Source of the DNA: Haematococcus lacustris
Taxonomy: Eukaryota > Chlorophyta > Chlorophyceae > Chlamydomonadales > Haematococcaceae
NCBI GenBank assembly: GCA_030144725.1
Contig: JASKMD010000021.1
Coordinates: 523,540-587,539, forward strand
Direction: 5' to 3'
DNA: 64,000 nucleotides
The first letter of the stretch is position 1, and every line of letters starts with the position of its first letter. Shown here piece by piece: positions 49,501 to 62,239 of the stretch. The position numbers and the translations under genes are program-made. Under the pieces are notes generated by a model. It searched no databases and had not been told where the DNA came from. It worked only from the letters and a program-made list of their open reading frames with translations.

Positions 49501-52500
49501 TGCAGTGGACAGGGAAGCGGAAGTGCCATCAGGCATGGGGCTTGTATTCATCAAGGGTGCACTGATATCGTCATTGAAGCTGTAGTTGAGGGAGGTTACC
49601 CATAGACAACACCCTGCTCCTTGTTGAACAAGGGAGTTAAACCTGTGTGTGAAGGGCTCGCAATCAATGCAGGTGGGGCCTGCTGGTGGGTGGGTGCAGG
49701 CAGCATCTTGTGGCCAGGCCAGCAACACCGTTACTGCTGATGTTGCAATGTCCGGGATCAATGATATCCTAGACATCCATGGATATCCTAGACATCCATC
49801 GAGTAATTGCAGGGTTCCAGATTTACCAGCAGTTTGAGCTGGTATTAAACCGTCGTCCTTGCTCGCCCACCGGGCACAAAATGCTGATGGTTTATCCCAC
49901 ATGTGATGTCATACGAGAGCATCTTGGCATCAATCTATGAAACATGCTTGACCTGTCATATACATATATCCCCTGCATCTACCTTGCACCTTGCATGCAC
50001 CTTGCATGCACCTTAGAACCTTCATTGGGCCTCACGACTAATGGACTCGTTGCTGCTGCTGCTTGTTCGCAGCACTTTCAGTGGCCTCAAGTATGTTGCT
50101 GCAAGTCACACATTGTTTTTCTCACTTCAAGTATCTTATCATTCCCTGTTTGCAGTCATACAAAACTCATTCAACAAGGAACAACATGTTTGACTGTGGG
50201 TAATCTACTCCCTAAGCGCTCACAACCTGGCTGGGCTGGGGTAGTGAAAGCTCCACTGGGTATCGGCCGGAAGTTTCATCAGTCGCCACCAGGTCACGCC
50301 TGGTCCAGCATGTGCTGGGGAGATTGTTGCTGGTGATGAAACATTGTGAAAGAGGGAAGTGGAGATGAAAGGGAGACCCAGACCCAGCCCAGAAGTTCTC
50401 AATTCCTTAGTTCCTTAGCACCTCCCTCAACTTCCCCACAACACAAAGGCAGAATCATGTCCCCTCATCAGGGGTGGTGTTTCGTCTGAATGGAGCTATG
50501 CTCCCACACACAAGGCATGGGCGTCTGAAGAACTGACATGGCAAACTGAGCCACGGGCAGCTGCTGCTGGGCCTTGGGTGGGCGGTCTCCCAGCCACTTG
50601 TCCCAGCCCAAGCCAGGGTACAGTGTGGAGCACACACATTGCGGCTGTGTGGAGTTATGTTCCCATACACATGGCACATGGTCGCCTACCACCTGCACCA
50701 TTGCCTGACCCCTGTGACAGGGCTATGGTCTAGAGTTGGCATGACACCCAGCTAAGTATAGTCCACCACCTCCCAGACCTGCTATCGCCTGGTGACCCCG
50801 GCGAGACCACGATTATTTCAGCCCCCTTGTCCCTCACTAGGGCCTCTATTTGAGCCGGATCAGAAGTACCTACTAGCATACACTATCAGCCACTAACAGC
50901 CACTAACTAGATCCGGCTCAAACAGTGTTATTGGGCTGTGTGGAGTAAACCCAGTGCACATGGCACATGAGCCCGCCTACCACCTACACTATTGCCTGAC
51001 CCGTTAGGGCTATGATGTAGAGTTGGCATGACAAAACATGCACTAATTGTAAGCTGATGACAGCTCAAAGTGGGGGGGGCACACATTACTGTGCCTCAGC
51101 AGGCGGCTGCTGCTGGGCCTTGGGGGGCTTGTCTCGCAGCCGCTTGTAGCCCAGGCCAGGGTACTCCTTGCCCTTGGCTGGCAGAGCTCCCTGCTCTGGC
51201 CAGCAGCACAGCTCCAGCGGCCGCCACCTGCTCTCCCCAATGCGCTGCATGTTCAATGCTGCATTGCAGTCCCTGTCCAGCCACCTGCCTGGCTGTGGGG
51301 CTGGCTTGGCTTTGGCAGCCTTGCCCTTGCCCTTGCCCTTGGTGGGCTCAGCTGCCCCTGGCTCAGCCTTGGTGCGCTTGCTGCGCTTGGCTGGCTGGGG
51401 TGTGCTGGGCCCTGGCTCTGAGGCTGCTGGCTGTGTGGCTGCCTGGCCGCTGCGTGGGGCCTGTGGGGGCCTGCGGGGGGCCACTACCGGGCACCACACC
51501 AGGCCCCGCACTGGCTGGCCACGCTCCTGGCTCCAGGCAGTGCGACGGGCGGTGGCCTTTTCTAGCAATTTGGGTTTCCCGTGAAAATAACACCGTGAAA
51601 ATAACACCGTGAAATTTACGGCTCAGTCTACAACAGCTACCATGGCGGTGGTTACAAACATAATTGCGCTGCCACCATGCCTGGCGTGACACTCAGCCAG
51701 CCGGAGACGGTTACTTCAGCCCCGTGTGTCGGCAGTAAGCAGTCGGTCAATCTGTAGACCCGGGAGCCACCAATTACAGTGACAAGTGGCTTGTGGGGCA
51801 CAACGTGACAGGCCAACAAAACTTGTCCAACAAGGAACAACATGTTGGGCTGTGGGTAATCTCACTCAGCTACCACAAACACGTTGTAGCATCCTCGGTC
51901 GCACCCTTGATGACTACCAACCCCACATCGATGGCACTCGTTCAAGGGGCTAATCCCCCTTGACCACTGGGCACCTCACCAAAACTAACAGCTACACTCT
52001 AATCTATGCCGAGCCAGACATGGCATTGGCAGAGCGACCAAGCAGCGGAGGCACACCACTGACAGCAGGATAGGCCCACTGCGGGTCCAGCGTTAAGTGA
52101 GCAAGCTACTTTGGGTCAAAACGTATACCTCAATGAGTCTCAAGTGCAGACTGTCACAACGTCGTTTATGTGGAGCGCGTGGTGGTCAGCGGGAAAGGGT
52201 GCGATGGGCACAACGTGACAGACCCGGGCTTCATGGGCACGTAGCTGCATATGGTGCATGATGCGATTGTGAAGCGATTCACGGTGCATCGGGTGCAACT
52301 ATTGTCAGGGCCATATGTTGCTAGGGGCCAGGTATACGTCTACCGCAAGTCGGTGCCCAGTGTGACAGTCTTCAGTCAACAGCCTCTTGTGCACGGAGCT
52401 GAAGACAGTGCAACCCATGCGCACTGATGACACCGTGCCTGGTGTCTTGTCCTACACCCTGCGCACCCAACGGCTCATGTGTGCAAGGCGTAGCCTGTGG

Positions 52501-53347
52501 TTGCTCAGCCACATGCCCATGCTATTGATGCATGCAGGCACTCATAGTAAAATGCTATGCCTTTCCATTGCTACCGAGCCGTCGTCCAGCACCATCGAAG
52601 CATTCTGACAGTCCAGAGCTGCACTGTGAGGACTGGATAAACACCTGGCTCCGAGGACCCCTGCGGCTGCTGGTGCTCAGCGTGCACGTCCTTCAGGACC
52701 CAGCCATAGTGGGCCCAGCTGGCCTTGCAGCCCGGCCTGCTGCTTGGCTGCCACCAGGGCACCAGCTCATCAAGGCCTGGTGTGACCAGCTGGTTGCTAA
52801 GGCATGTCAGCTGGCTGGGCTCATGAAGAATGCTGGCATCCGCCGTGTGATGTTCATCACCCACGTGGAACTGGATGCCCTCTCCTCCCTGGTTGTGGAG
52901 CATGCACCCATGCAGAGTGACGCGGAGCAGGCGCTGGCCCTGGTCATCATAACCCTGGGCATCAGCTTCCCACTGCTCGCCATGCTCGAAGCAGAAGGGA
53001 AGCTCCCATGCTTAAAGGATGCTTCGGCACACTCATTAGCGGAGCTGCACAGCCAGCTGAGTGCCATGCCTGAGCACCAGGTGCAGGGGTGGAGGGCCGT
53101 TGCTGCCGGCACATGCACCGAAGCCCTCCTCAACGAGGCACTGGCTGCTGCCGCCCTGCAGCTGCAGCTGCCACACCTCACAGCTGTGGACACCAGGGAG
53201 ACGGCAGTGGCAGCAGCGGGTGGCGTAATAGAGGAGTTTGGGCAGGACCCGCTGGCACGAAGAAGGCTGGTTGAGCTGATGGCAAGCTTGCGCCTGAGGG
53301 AAGTAAAACTGCCAAGCTGGCTGGTTGCAAGCTGGCAAGGTTGCTAG
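46595..53347 (+). CDS. Large helical protein of unknown function, interrupted by a 3-kb intron with transposon remnants
   Basis: Exons 46595-46661, 46726-47021 (or -47039), 47083-47899, 48583-49427 and about 52620-53347 join in phase to roughly 915 residues. The start gives MEDLRDELLRLACPPFSARE. The protein is mostly helical and Leu/Ala-rich (LETAALWVWQQTIAACVASV, MDRLYHVLGSWLRGQCMAQS, DRWAAVAIVLSDKLEHFCST, RLVELMASLRLREVKLPSWL), with two Pro-Ala spacers encoded by hexamer arrays at 47220-47270 and 48728-48845. The last acceptor is not pinned down. I do not recognise a domain; the make-up recalls helical-repeat scaffolds such as Mediator or Integrator subunits, but that is only a resemblance. 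The intron 49428 to about 52620 contains a degenerate Fanzor C-terminus and copy C in antisense. A pseudogene of the 3' end lies at 38640-39050. Confidence 0.65.
50456..50819 (-). mobile_element. Degenerate Fanzor-element 3' end
   Basis: On the minus strand, PGLGWDKWLGDRPPKAQQQL corresponds to the C-terminal tail PGLGYKRLRDKPPKAQQQ of copies B-D. A diverged version of their 3' module (TGTGGAGTTATGTTCCCATA, GGCTATGGTCTAGAGTTGGC) accompanies it. The same CACAAGGCATGGGCG/GGAGCTATGCTCCCA motif occurs at 47950-47990 within an earlier intron, so this is a second, older subfamily. Confidence 0.65.
50820..51085 (-). ncRNA. Conserved 3' module of Fanzor element (candidate guide-RNA region), copy C
   Basis: Same order of blocks as in copy B. 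Here the inverted pair TTTGAGCCGGATC (near 50851) and GATCCGGCTCAAA (near 50912) is intact and could form a 13-bp stem enclosing ACTAGCATACACTATCAGCC and neighbouring bases. The copy ends with GGCCCTAGTGAGGG, itself a small CCCT/AGGG hairpin. Function is inferred from position and conservation only. Confidence 0.45.
50820..51600 (-). mobile_element. Fanzor-derived deletion element, copy C
   Basis: This is a compact 0.78-kb derivative. Its 5' end (TTTTCACGGGAAACCCAAAT) is the same as in copy B; a deletion junction sits after GCCCGTCGCACTGC, the C-terminal nuclease segment follows, and the 3' module runs to GGGACAAGGGGGCTG at 50820. It lies antisense in the big intron of the 46595-53347 gene. 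The 5' end shows a tandem GTTATTTTCACG duplication. Confidence 0.75.
51086..51607 (-). pseudogene. Fanzor C-terminal fragment, copy C
   Basis: The open frame has no ATG; it enters through the element's 5' end (FHGKPKLLEKATARRTA) and joins, at the deletion, to WSQERGQPVRGLVWCPVV. It continues with the Pro/Lys linker, RWLDRDCNAALNMQRIGE (RuvC-III) and the usual tail. RuvC-I and the DEHRTS block are both missing. In the retained part it differs from copy B by only a few residues. Confidence 0.8.
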
Positions 53348-53829
53348 TAAAGCAACCTCATGGTATCACGCCCTCCTTCCGTGAGTGTTTCCTTGGCCGC
53401 CTTTCTTCCCCAAGCATGGGCAGGGTGCTGCACACCACTCATCTGAGTTGCCCTAGCTAGTGCGGATCATATCCATCAAGATTATTCAAACTTCCCAGAT
53501 TACAGCCGACATGCAACAACACCATGCTACCATGCTCACCCCCCCTGCTCACCTGCCCCTGCCACAGCCACAGCCCCTGCCACAGCCCCTGCCACAGCTG
53601 CTCAGTCCAGCCAGTCAACCCAGCCCACCAGCCAACCCAGCCCTCTACGTGCCAGACTTGGCTCGGATACACGGTACAAACTTGCAGGGCTACTCGAATA
53701 GGGCCTTGACACCCTGCACCATCGGCACCTGCACCATGCGAGTCACACAAGGCTCATGCGTCAGGGGTGTGACCAAGAAGCAATGCTGGGCACTGAGCCA
53801 ATCTCCCTAGTATGCTCACTGCAGCCCCC

Positions 53830-54010
53830 TGGTCTCTCTCTAGGGCCTCCATTTGAGTCGGATTGCTAGGGACCACTAGCGGGACCACTCAGGATGGTGT
53901 TATGAGGCTGTGTGGAGTGATGCTCCCATGCACGTGGCATATGCACATGCCACGGGCAAAATTGCCTGACCCCTGTCACAGGGCTATAGCCTAGAGTTGG
54001 CATGACCTAG
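53830..54010 (-). mobile_element. Solo, diverged Fanzor-element 3' module
   Basis: The diverged landmarks of the 3' module are present in order on the minus strand (GCCAACTCTAGGCTATAGCC, CACACAGCCTCATAACACC, GAGTCGGATTGC inverted, AGAGAGACCAGGGGGCTG) without any adjoining coding segment. It lies 0.5 kb downstream of the 46595-53347 gene and just outside copy D. Confidence 0.6.
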
Positions 54011-54111
54011 AGTAGCGTTGAGTGGGCCACGACCATGCTCATTGCGGTCCACCACCTCCCAGACCTGCTGCCGCCCACTCTGCGTACCACAAAGTCTTTG
54101 ACAGTCGGTCA

Positions 54112-54363
54112 GCCCCCTTGTCCCTCACTAGGGCCTCCATTTTAGCCGGACCTAGCAACGGCCACTAGCAACCACTAGCAGCCACTAACTAGATCCGGCT
54201 AAAACAGTGTTATTGGGCTGTGTGGAGTAAACCCAGTGCACATGGCACATGAGCCCGCCTACCACCTACATTACTGCCTGACCCGAGGGCTATGATGTAG
54301 AGTTGGCATGACAAGACATGCACTAATTGTAAGCTGATGACAGCTCAAGATAGGGGGCACACA
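54112..54363 (-). ncRNA. Conserved 3' module of Fanzor element (candidate guide-RNA region), copy D
   Basis: This is nearly identical to the copy B and C modules. The stem pair is TTTTAGCCGGACC and GATCCGGCTAAAA: the change in one arm (GAG to TAG) is matched in the other (CTC to CTA), which keeps most of the pairing. That is suggestive of structural constraint. Confidence 0.45.
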
Positions 54364-54730
54364 TTACTGTGCCACAGCAGGCTGCTGCTCCTGGGCCTTG
54401 GGGGGCTTGTCTCGCAGCCGCTTGTAGCCCAGGCCAGGGTACTCCTTGCCCTTGGCTGGCAGAGCTCCCTGGTCTGGCCAGTAGCACAGCTCCAGCGGGC
54501 GCCACCTGCTCTCCCCAATGCGCTGCATGTTCAATGCTGCATTGCAGTCCCTGTCCAGCCATCTGCCTGGCTGTGGGGCTGGCTTGGCTTTGGCAGCCTT
54601 GCCCTTGGCCTTGCCCTTGGTGGGCTCAGCTGCCCCTGGCTCAGCCTTGGTGCGCTTGCTGCGCTTGGCTGGCTGGGGTGTGCTGGGCCCTGGCTCTGAG
54701 GCTGCTGGCTGTGTGGCTGCCTGGTCAGTC
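54364..54730 (-). pseudogene. Fanzor C-terminal fragment, copy D (5' truncated)
   Basis: Homology to copies B and C begins at QAATQPAASEPGPSTPQPAK and runs through RWLDRDCNAALNMQRIGE to the stop at 54364. Upstream of 54730 the sequence is unrelated, so the whole N-terminal two-thirds, RuvC-I and the RuvC-II Glu block are missing. No start codon belongs to the element. Confidence 0.8.
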
Positions 54731-56951
54731 AGTAGAGCCACCAGTGTGATGTGAACAAGGTGTTATGACAGCTTTCCTGGTGGGGCCCGCCCCGCCCCCG
54801 GGAGTGGACCTAAGCTGTGAATATGACCATACAGGCATGACTGCTTCTAGGTGGTGCCCTTGCCGCAGTGAGCACACAGCACCCGCTTGCTGACCTCGTT
54901 CTCATGCTAGGTATGGCTGCCAGGTAGGCAGCCACGGTACTGCTTTGGCACCCACTCCACCGTGCCGTGCTGTACTTGCATGACAGGTCTGTACGCGAGA
55001 GGTCGAGCCGTTATAGCCGCCATCCTCCTCCTACTCCACCTGCAGCTGACACATTGCTGCGGCTCTACCATCGCACCCCTACCTACGCACACCGCTTCCC
55101 TTTGCCACAACCTAGTCGTGCAGGAGTTACAACAGCCAGGACAATACAACAGCAGCCGAGTCGACCTGAATTGGGAGAGGCATCACGATTGGGATAGCTG
55201 TGATGGGGGCAGTGGTTGCGGAGATTGCTGTTGTACCTCTCCCTCGCACCATTCACCTGGGCCAACAGGCCTACTGTGAGGACAGCTGGCAGCTGGTGGC
55301 TTGCAAGTATGCCTGTCTTTGCCCTGGTTGCACGTCCGTTAGTCATCCAGATCATGCAAGCGCTAATGCAAGCGAGGCGTACCGAAATCTAACCCCAACA
55401 TTTACCCTTTTCCCATTAGCGAGGCTACCGGTCAACGGAATCTTCCGAACCTCTCGCGACTGCCTCGGTCCATTCACGTTCTGACCCCGCAGTAAATTGT
55501 TTCAGCTTTCTCTTGTATTCTTGGCAAGCCCGCAGCCCTGGAGAGCGTGGTTTTTCATAGTTTGAACGGTGTGAAGGGGCTTATTGGGGTGTAATGCATT
55601 CTTTCGTGAACGCACTTTTCCAAAATAACCTATTTCTCCTGGGTCCACCCGCAGCCAAGTCGGGGCCACGCGGAGCCCGGTCACGCACAGCAACCAGGCA
55701 GGTGCGAGGTGTAGTCGGTTCTGGCTGCGTTGGCTAGTGCGTTGACCGATGTTGGCCGCTTGGGCAAGTGGGTTGACATCGACACGCTTGTCTCTCTGAG
55801 CCACATGAAGGACGCCGAACTGCCAAACCCCGAACCCCGAACTCCTTGTCAGTCCAGTGCGGCTCCATGACGTGCTCGTAAAAGCATCCCATCCTGAGAC
55901 GAGTGTACTAATCGCGCCTGCGAACATTTCATGAACATTTCGCGTGTTGGGTGGCTCTTGAGTGCGGATGTATGGTTGTCACCCACGCTGCTCCACGCGC
56001 AATGCCCAGGGGTGGAGGCTGCTCAAATCACCAAGCTATTGGCATCAGCATGGGCATGTGTGGGGGGGGCTGTCCAGGGTGTGTACAACCTGTCTGCCAT
56101 GGCCAACAAGCTGGAGGGCAGGAAGTGAGCGACATGCCATCAGTCTGTGGATCAGCTGTTGATTGTGACTGGCTTGTTTGCATGGTTAACATGGATTGGT
56201 TGACAACGATACGTGGAAGGAGCTTTATGGAAAGAGACAAGTTAAGTTTAACTGTGGAAACGCGTTGGAGAAGACGCTTGTTCCTGTTGCTTACATATGT
56301 TAAAAGAGGAAACACATGTAAGGGGCTGTCTATGCACTGCCCTGCAGCCATACTGCTGCCACTCCCTAGCCCCTAGCACCACAGCTGCTCCTGCCTGGCA
56401 CCACAGCTGCTCCTGCCTGGCACCACAGCTCCTCTCTGTAGCACAGCTGCTCCTGCCTAGCATCACAGCTGCTCCTCTCTTGCGCACAGCTGCTCTGTAG
56501 CACAGCTGCTCTGTGCTCCTCTCTATAGCACAGCTGCTCCTTTTTGTAGTCAGTCAGCGCTGCTGCACCTCAGCTTTTCGTCGACCTCACCTGCCGCTTG
56601 GCCCACGCCTCTAGCCCGCAGCGTGCGATTCCCGTGGCTTTATGCATCGCCGCACTTTTTTGCCAGGCCGAAACCGTGGGCCCGCGGTTAGCGGTTCGCA
56701 TAGCATCCCAGCCAGCCGCAAAACCCAGCACCGCACCACCATTTGGCGTGGCTGAGGCCAATCAGCAACTAACGGTACGAGCGGGACGTGCGGGAACGAC
56801 TGTGGCACCAATCGACCGGGAGGAATCTTATTTAATTCAAATAAATACATTTCGCCGCGCCAGTGGGAAAAGGGTAATTGTCATTTGTAGTCACGCAGTA
56901 GGGGTATCGCACGCTTTTATACAGCCTCCTGAAGCAAGGCTAGGGTTCGCG
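54731..56951. other. Intergenic, no gene recognised
   Basis: There are several open frames of under 145 codons but no consistent exon chain. A cysteine-containing minus-strand frame near 54870-55150 (CVSC, then VLCAHCGKGTT beyond a stop) could be a decayed zinc-binding protein or transposase remnant. The last 350 bp upstream of 56952 are an open extension of the acyl-CoA ligase first exon and may be 5' leader. Confidence 0.45.
56365..56545. repeat. CACAGCTGCTCCTGCCTGG minisatellite
   Basis: About eight variable units of 16-22 bp centre on CACAGCTGCTCC, each containing the palindrome CAGCTG. It lies about 400 bp upstream of the acyl-CoA ligase start. Confidence 0.85.
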
Positions 56952-59900
56952 ATGGCGCCGGTGCGTCCAGGCAACATGCAACACTGGCCCTTGCTCGTGC
57001 ACAAGATCCTGGATTACGCTGCGGCGTGGCACCCTGAGCAGGTGCGGAAGGCGTGCGGCAATGGGCCTAATGCTAGGGCTGGGGCTGTAATCGCCCTTGG
57101 CATGTGTGATGCTCTTGTATGTATAGTCGCACACCAGCTACACCACCTCAGCTGCAGGGAGTGCAATCGGCAAGGTTAGGCTAGTGAGTGGAGGCAGCGG
57201 CAAAGCTGCAGCTCCTCAAGAGGTCCAGCCAGACGTCCACACCAGCTGTTTCACGGCAGCTCTCGACACTTGGCCTGCTCCCCTGGCCCCACAGCCCCAA
57301 CGAAACCAAAGGAGACCTGAACAGAACCATTAACAGACCTAACTAGGAGGAGATGTAACTAGGAGAGCTGATTAGGAGGAGATGTAGGAGGAGGAGAACT
57401 AAGGGAGGTTAATGGAGTCCTAACTCTAAGCCATCGAAACAAAATGAGAAAGACACTAGCCACCACCTTTTTATCAGGCGTGCAACATCAAGCAGAGAGG
57501 AGCAGGGCTAACTGATGCACACCACTCAGCTGAGTTGCCCTGGATGGTGCGAATCTCATTGACTCACAAGGACCCGCAAGCAAAAAGAAAGGCCCAGCAA
57601 AGAGGAGAGCCAATAATCCTGCCAACAGCCCCTGCCAGCTTGATAGGTCTGGCTTACCCCCTGGTGCCTGCTGTCCTGCCCGCTAGCCCGCCCCCCGTCT
57701 GCCTCACTGCCCTGCTGCCTGCGTGGGCAAGGGGCGGGGCTCTAGACAGGGCCTGCAGTATTGCTGTCCTTCCCTTCTTCCCGGGAAGAAAACATACAGG
57801 ACAACGGGATGACCATGCCTTGCTGTTTTGAGCAACAGATAAAATAGTAAAATAGTAAAAAACAGGATAGGGGAAATAAATTGCAAACGGTAGGAGCCGG
57901 CCTAGCTGTCTTGAGCTGCAGGAAATCATCACCAAGACGGTGGAGGGCATCACCACCATCACCACCTACGCTGACCTGAAGCACCGGGCGCAGCTGGCCG
58001 CCCTGGCGCTCCAGGCATTGGGCATTAGGCGAGTGGGGCAAGACGGCTAGCGGCGGCTGTGTACTGCAGGCTGTTGCCTGATTAGGCAAGCAGCAGTGAG
58101 GGAGGAGGGGTACGCTGCGACAGATGGCCCTGTCCTTTCCCACAGCGCTCAGCACCAGCCCCTGCACCTGACACCAGCTGCTGCCTAGACCTGGTTCCTG
58201 AGCCCCCTGACCAGCACTTGTTTCTTGCCTTCAGTGCCGTTCAGTGCAGTGCACTTGTTTCCTGCCCCAATGCCACAAGAGCTGCCCACCCACTAATACC
58301 TCAGGCTGCCTTGCATGTGCCCTAGGTGTGGGGCATACAAGTCAGCAGGCCATCCACCTGGCTGCCATCAGCTGTCCATGAGGCTGGGCTGCTGCATGTG
58401 CCTGGATGTCACTCTTTATCCTTGAACAGTCAGCAAGCTAGGGGGGCGGCGGGGCTGGGGCCACCCACTGAGGCCTGGGTCTGGTGGCTGCTGCCGCAGC
58501 CTGATCTGCAAACTCCCCATAAGATCATCTAAGCACAGCCTGGCTGTGTAATCACCCTGATGGCCAACAACACGCTTCTCCTCACCATTGGGCCTCCTCA
58601 TCATAAGATCAGATCACAGCCTGGCTGCGTAATCCCCGGACGGCCTTGTGCATGGGGTGCTGACATTTAGACATGCATGTGCCATGCCATGCCATGTATG
58701 CATGTGGGGTGCAGTGAAGGCAGCATGGTCGCGACTATGGCATGGAATGGGGTGCGCCACATGGAGACCTGGTACGGCATCATGGGCCTGGGGGGTGTGG
58801 TGCACACCCTGAACCCCAGGCTGTCAGACAAGGTAAGCCAAGGCCAGCTCTGCAGCCCCCCCTCCCCTCCCCTCCCCTCCCCCTCCCCCTCGCAGCCCCC
58901 CTGCAGCCCCCCCTCCCCTCCCCCCTGCGCTGCTCCCCTTGCTCAGCACCCCTTGGCAAGTCCTTGCTCACATGGCTTGACTTGCGTCACACTTCAGTCA
59001 CACCACCACCACCAGGCCCAAAGTGTCAGGTGGCTTTGACGCCACCTGCTGGGGCAGGCTCACCTGGGGTCTCATGTACTTGGCCTGTGCTGTGCTGGCC
59101 TGTCCTGCTGCTGGGCCTCTGCCCCACTGACCCACCCCTTGTGAGCCTGCCCTGCTCCCCTCCTCCTCCCCCTCCCTCTGCCCCCTTCCACCTTTCCATG
59201 ACCTCCCCCCTCTCTGCCTCGCTCCCCTCAGGACTTGCAATACATCATGAACCATGCGGCGGACGAGCTGCTGCTTGCTGACATCACGTTCTTGCCCCAG
59301 CTGCAGCGCCTGTTGCCCCTGGTGCCTTTCTGCAAGGGCTTGGTGTTTCTTACTGATAGGTGGGGCGGAGGGGGAGGGGGAGAGGGGGAGAGGGGGGAAG
59401 AGGGGGAGGAGGGGGAGAGGGGGAGAGGGGGAGAGGGGGAGAGGGGGAGAGGGGGGAGAGGGGGGAGAGGGGGAGAGGGGGAGAGGGGGAGAGGGGGAGA
59501 GGGGGGAGAGGGGGAGAGGGGGAGAGGGGGAGAGGGGGAGAGGGGGAGAGGGGGAGAGGGGGAGAGGGTTGCGAGGGGATTAGGTGATCAGGGGGCCAGG
59601 AGCCCATTGCGGCTTCCTTCATGCTGCAAGGAGGTAAACAATCAACCCACTGCTGCCTGCAGGCTGCACATGCCCCAGCAGCACGGCATCACCTGCTGCC
59701 CTGTGTACTGCTATGAGGTGGGTCAGGCCCAGACCAGGGTGTCAGGGTTCCAGGGCCTCACAGTGCTGAGTCAGAGCCCCAGCCCCTCTGGTGCCCCTCC
59801 CTCCCCTCCGCCAACTGGAAGACCAGTGGCTGTGTAAGGAACTGTGTGACAGCTGTCTGCTTGCAAACATGCCTCCATGCCCTCCATGCCTCCATGCCTC

Positions 59901-62201
59901 CATGTCTCCATGCCTCCATGCCTCCATGCTCAGCTCACCCTCCTAATCCGCCTAATGCCCACCTGTGCATGCCCCCTGCCACCTGGCACGGCTGCCCTGC
60001 TGCCAGGAGCTGCTGAGCAATGCAGCGGAGGCGGCAGCCATGCGCCCCCAAGGCAGCCCCCTGTTCAGCTGGAAGCAGGTGGAGGAGACGGCGGCATGCG
60101 GGCTGTGCTACACAAGGTGAGGGCGGCAGGCGGCGGCAGGCAGGCAGGCAGACTGGGGGCGGTGGGCGGGCAGCGTGGATGGCAGCCGGCTGTAGGGGCA
60201 GCAGGGGCCGCCCCCCTGCTGTTCACTCCCTCATGCTTGGCAACCCCATTCACTGGCACTGCTGCTGCTGCCGCCGCCACCATTACCTATGTCACTGATG
60301 CCACTGACACCGCTGCTGCTGCCTGCTTCTGCCTGCTGTTGCTGCTGCTGCTGGTGCTGCTGGTGCTGGTGCTGCTGCTGGTGCTGGTGCTGGTGCTGGT
60401 GCTGCTTCTGCCTGCTGCTGCTGCTGCCCCTGCCAGTGGCACCACGGGCAACCCCAAGGGCGTGCTGTACTCTCACCGGGCGCAGGTGCTCCATGCCCTG
60501 CTGCTGCTGCAGGTGGGGGGGGGAACCAGGGGGGGGGGCTGTGTGTGGGGGAGGCAGCAGGGGGTACAGCAGGTGGGGGGGGCCTGCAGGGGCGGGGGGG
60601 CCCGCAGGGGCGGGGGGGCCCGACGGGGGGGTACGTAGGGGTTGGAAAGGCAGCATGTACCCCATGGAGTGGAGTGGGGGGTGCAAGGGTACGAGAGGTG
60701 TAAGGGATATCCCCCACAAAGCATAAACTGTGTCCTCTTGTCAACGCCCGCCCGCCTGCTGCCCTTCCCACCGTGCACCTTGTCCCCTCCCTCCCTCCCC
60801 CTCCTCCCTCTCTGCTGCCCCTGCCCCTGCCCCCACCACCCCTTGGCCTTGGCCCTGCAGGGCGATGCGGTGCCCCTCACCTCGGACAGCGTGTGCCTCT
60901 CAGTGGTCCCCATGTTCCATGCAAACGCATGGGGCATGGTGTTCGCTGGCCCCATGGTGGGCGCCCGCCTGGTGCTGCCAGGCAAGTGGGGGCATGAAAT
61001 GCTGGGCGGGATTAGGGGTAGGGATTGGGGGGAGGGGGGGGGGGGACTGAAGGCACCAGGGGGGGTCTGGCAGGATTAGGGGTAGGGGGTGGGAGGCACC
61101 AGGGGGGGTCCTGGGTTGTAGAGGTGCTGAGGGGGGTGGGGGGTGGGGGGGACAGGCACCAGGGGAGAGGGGTCTGGGGGGTAGGGTGGGGTAGGGGTGG
61201 GGTGTAGGGATTGTGTGCATGTGTATGAAAGTGTGACGTACCGGCCCATTTCTGCTGGAAGTGCATGGGTGGTAGGGTGGGTGCTTGTCGGCTGGCTGCA
61301 GGGCCTTGGCTGGACGGGGAGAGCATGTACCGGTTGAAGGAAACCCACAAGGTCACCATCTCCCTAGGTGAGGGGGAGAGACCAGTCAGCACTGCCTGGC
61401 ACCCCATGACACAGCACCCACCCCGCCGCCCGCCCGCCCGCCCGCCCGCCCGCCCGCCCGCCCGCCCGCCCGGTCATGTGTGTGACCTCATTCCGGTGTG
61501 CACCCTCCTCCATGCAGGGGTCCCCACCGTGTGGCTAGCCCTACTAAACTACATGGACGCCAACAACCTCCGATTCTCACACTTCAAGATGGCGGTCATT
61601 GGTGGGGCAGCTCCACCAGCATCCATGATCCAGGCCCTGGAAAAGAAGTGAGTGCACGTTGAATAAGGTTTCTGTAAACCATACTGCCACCATGTGTGGG
61701 CGTCACACAGTTGGAGACATGTTTCCGAGCATGGTGTGGCAAAGTTTGGCCATCACAAACAAGCAAACACCCACATTTTGCAGCTGGACAATGTTATGTA
61801 AGTAGTGAGAGTAATGTTAGTGGTATGAGTGTGAGATGCATGGCAGGTATCTTGCACAGCCTCCACAGGGGCAGGGTCTCCGTGCAGGTCATGAGGCCCC
61901 CACTGCCTTGCCTGACCCCCCATGCTCCCACCCTCACCCCCTGATCAACCCTGCCAAGCGGCCACCCTCACCCCCTGATCAACCCTGCCCAGCGGCCACC
62001 CTCACCCCCCGGCCACCCCCACTAGCCTGGGTACATCCGTCCCTAGCGGCTTGCTGGCCCCCCCTGGCCCACCTGCCCAATGCCCAATGGCCCTCCTGAC
62101 TAACTCTGTCAGGGTCCAGCGGCGTGCTGGCCTGCTTGGCTGCAGGTACGGCGTGGAGGTCCGTCACCTGTGGTGAGAGCGGGAGGGCTGGACCCCCACC
62201 A

Positions 62202-62239
<38 letters not shown>

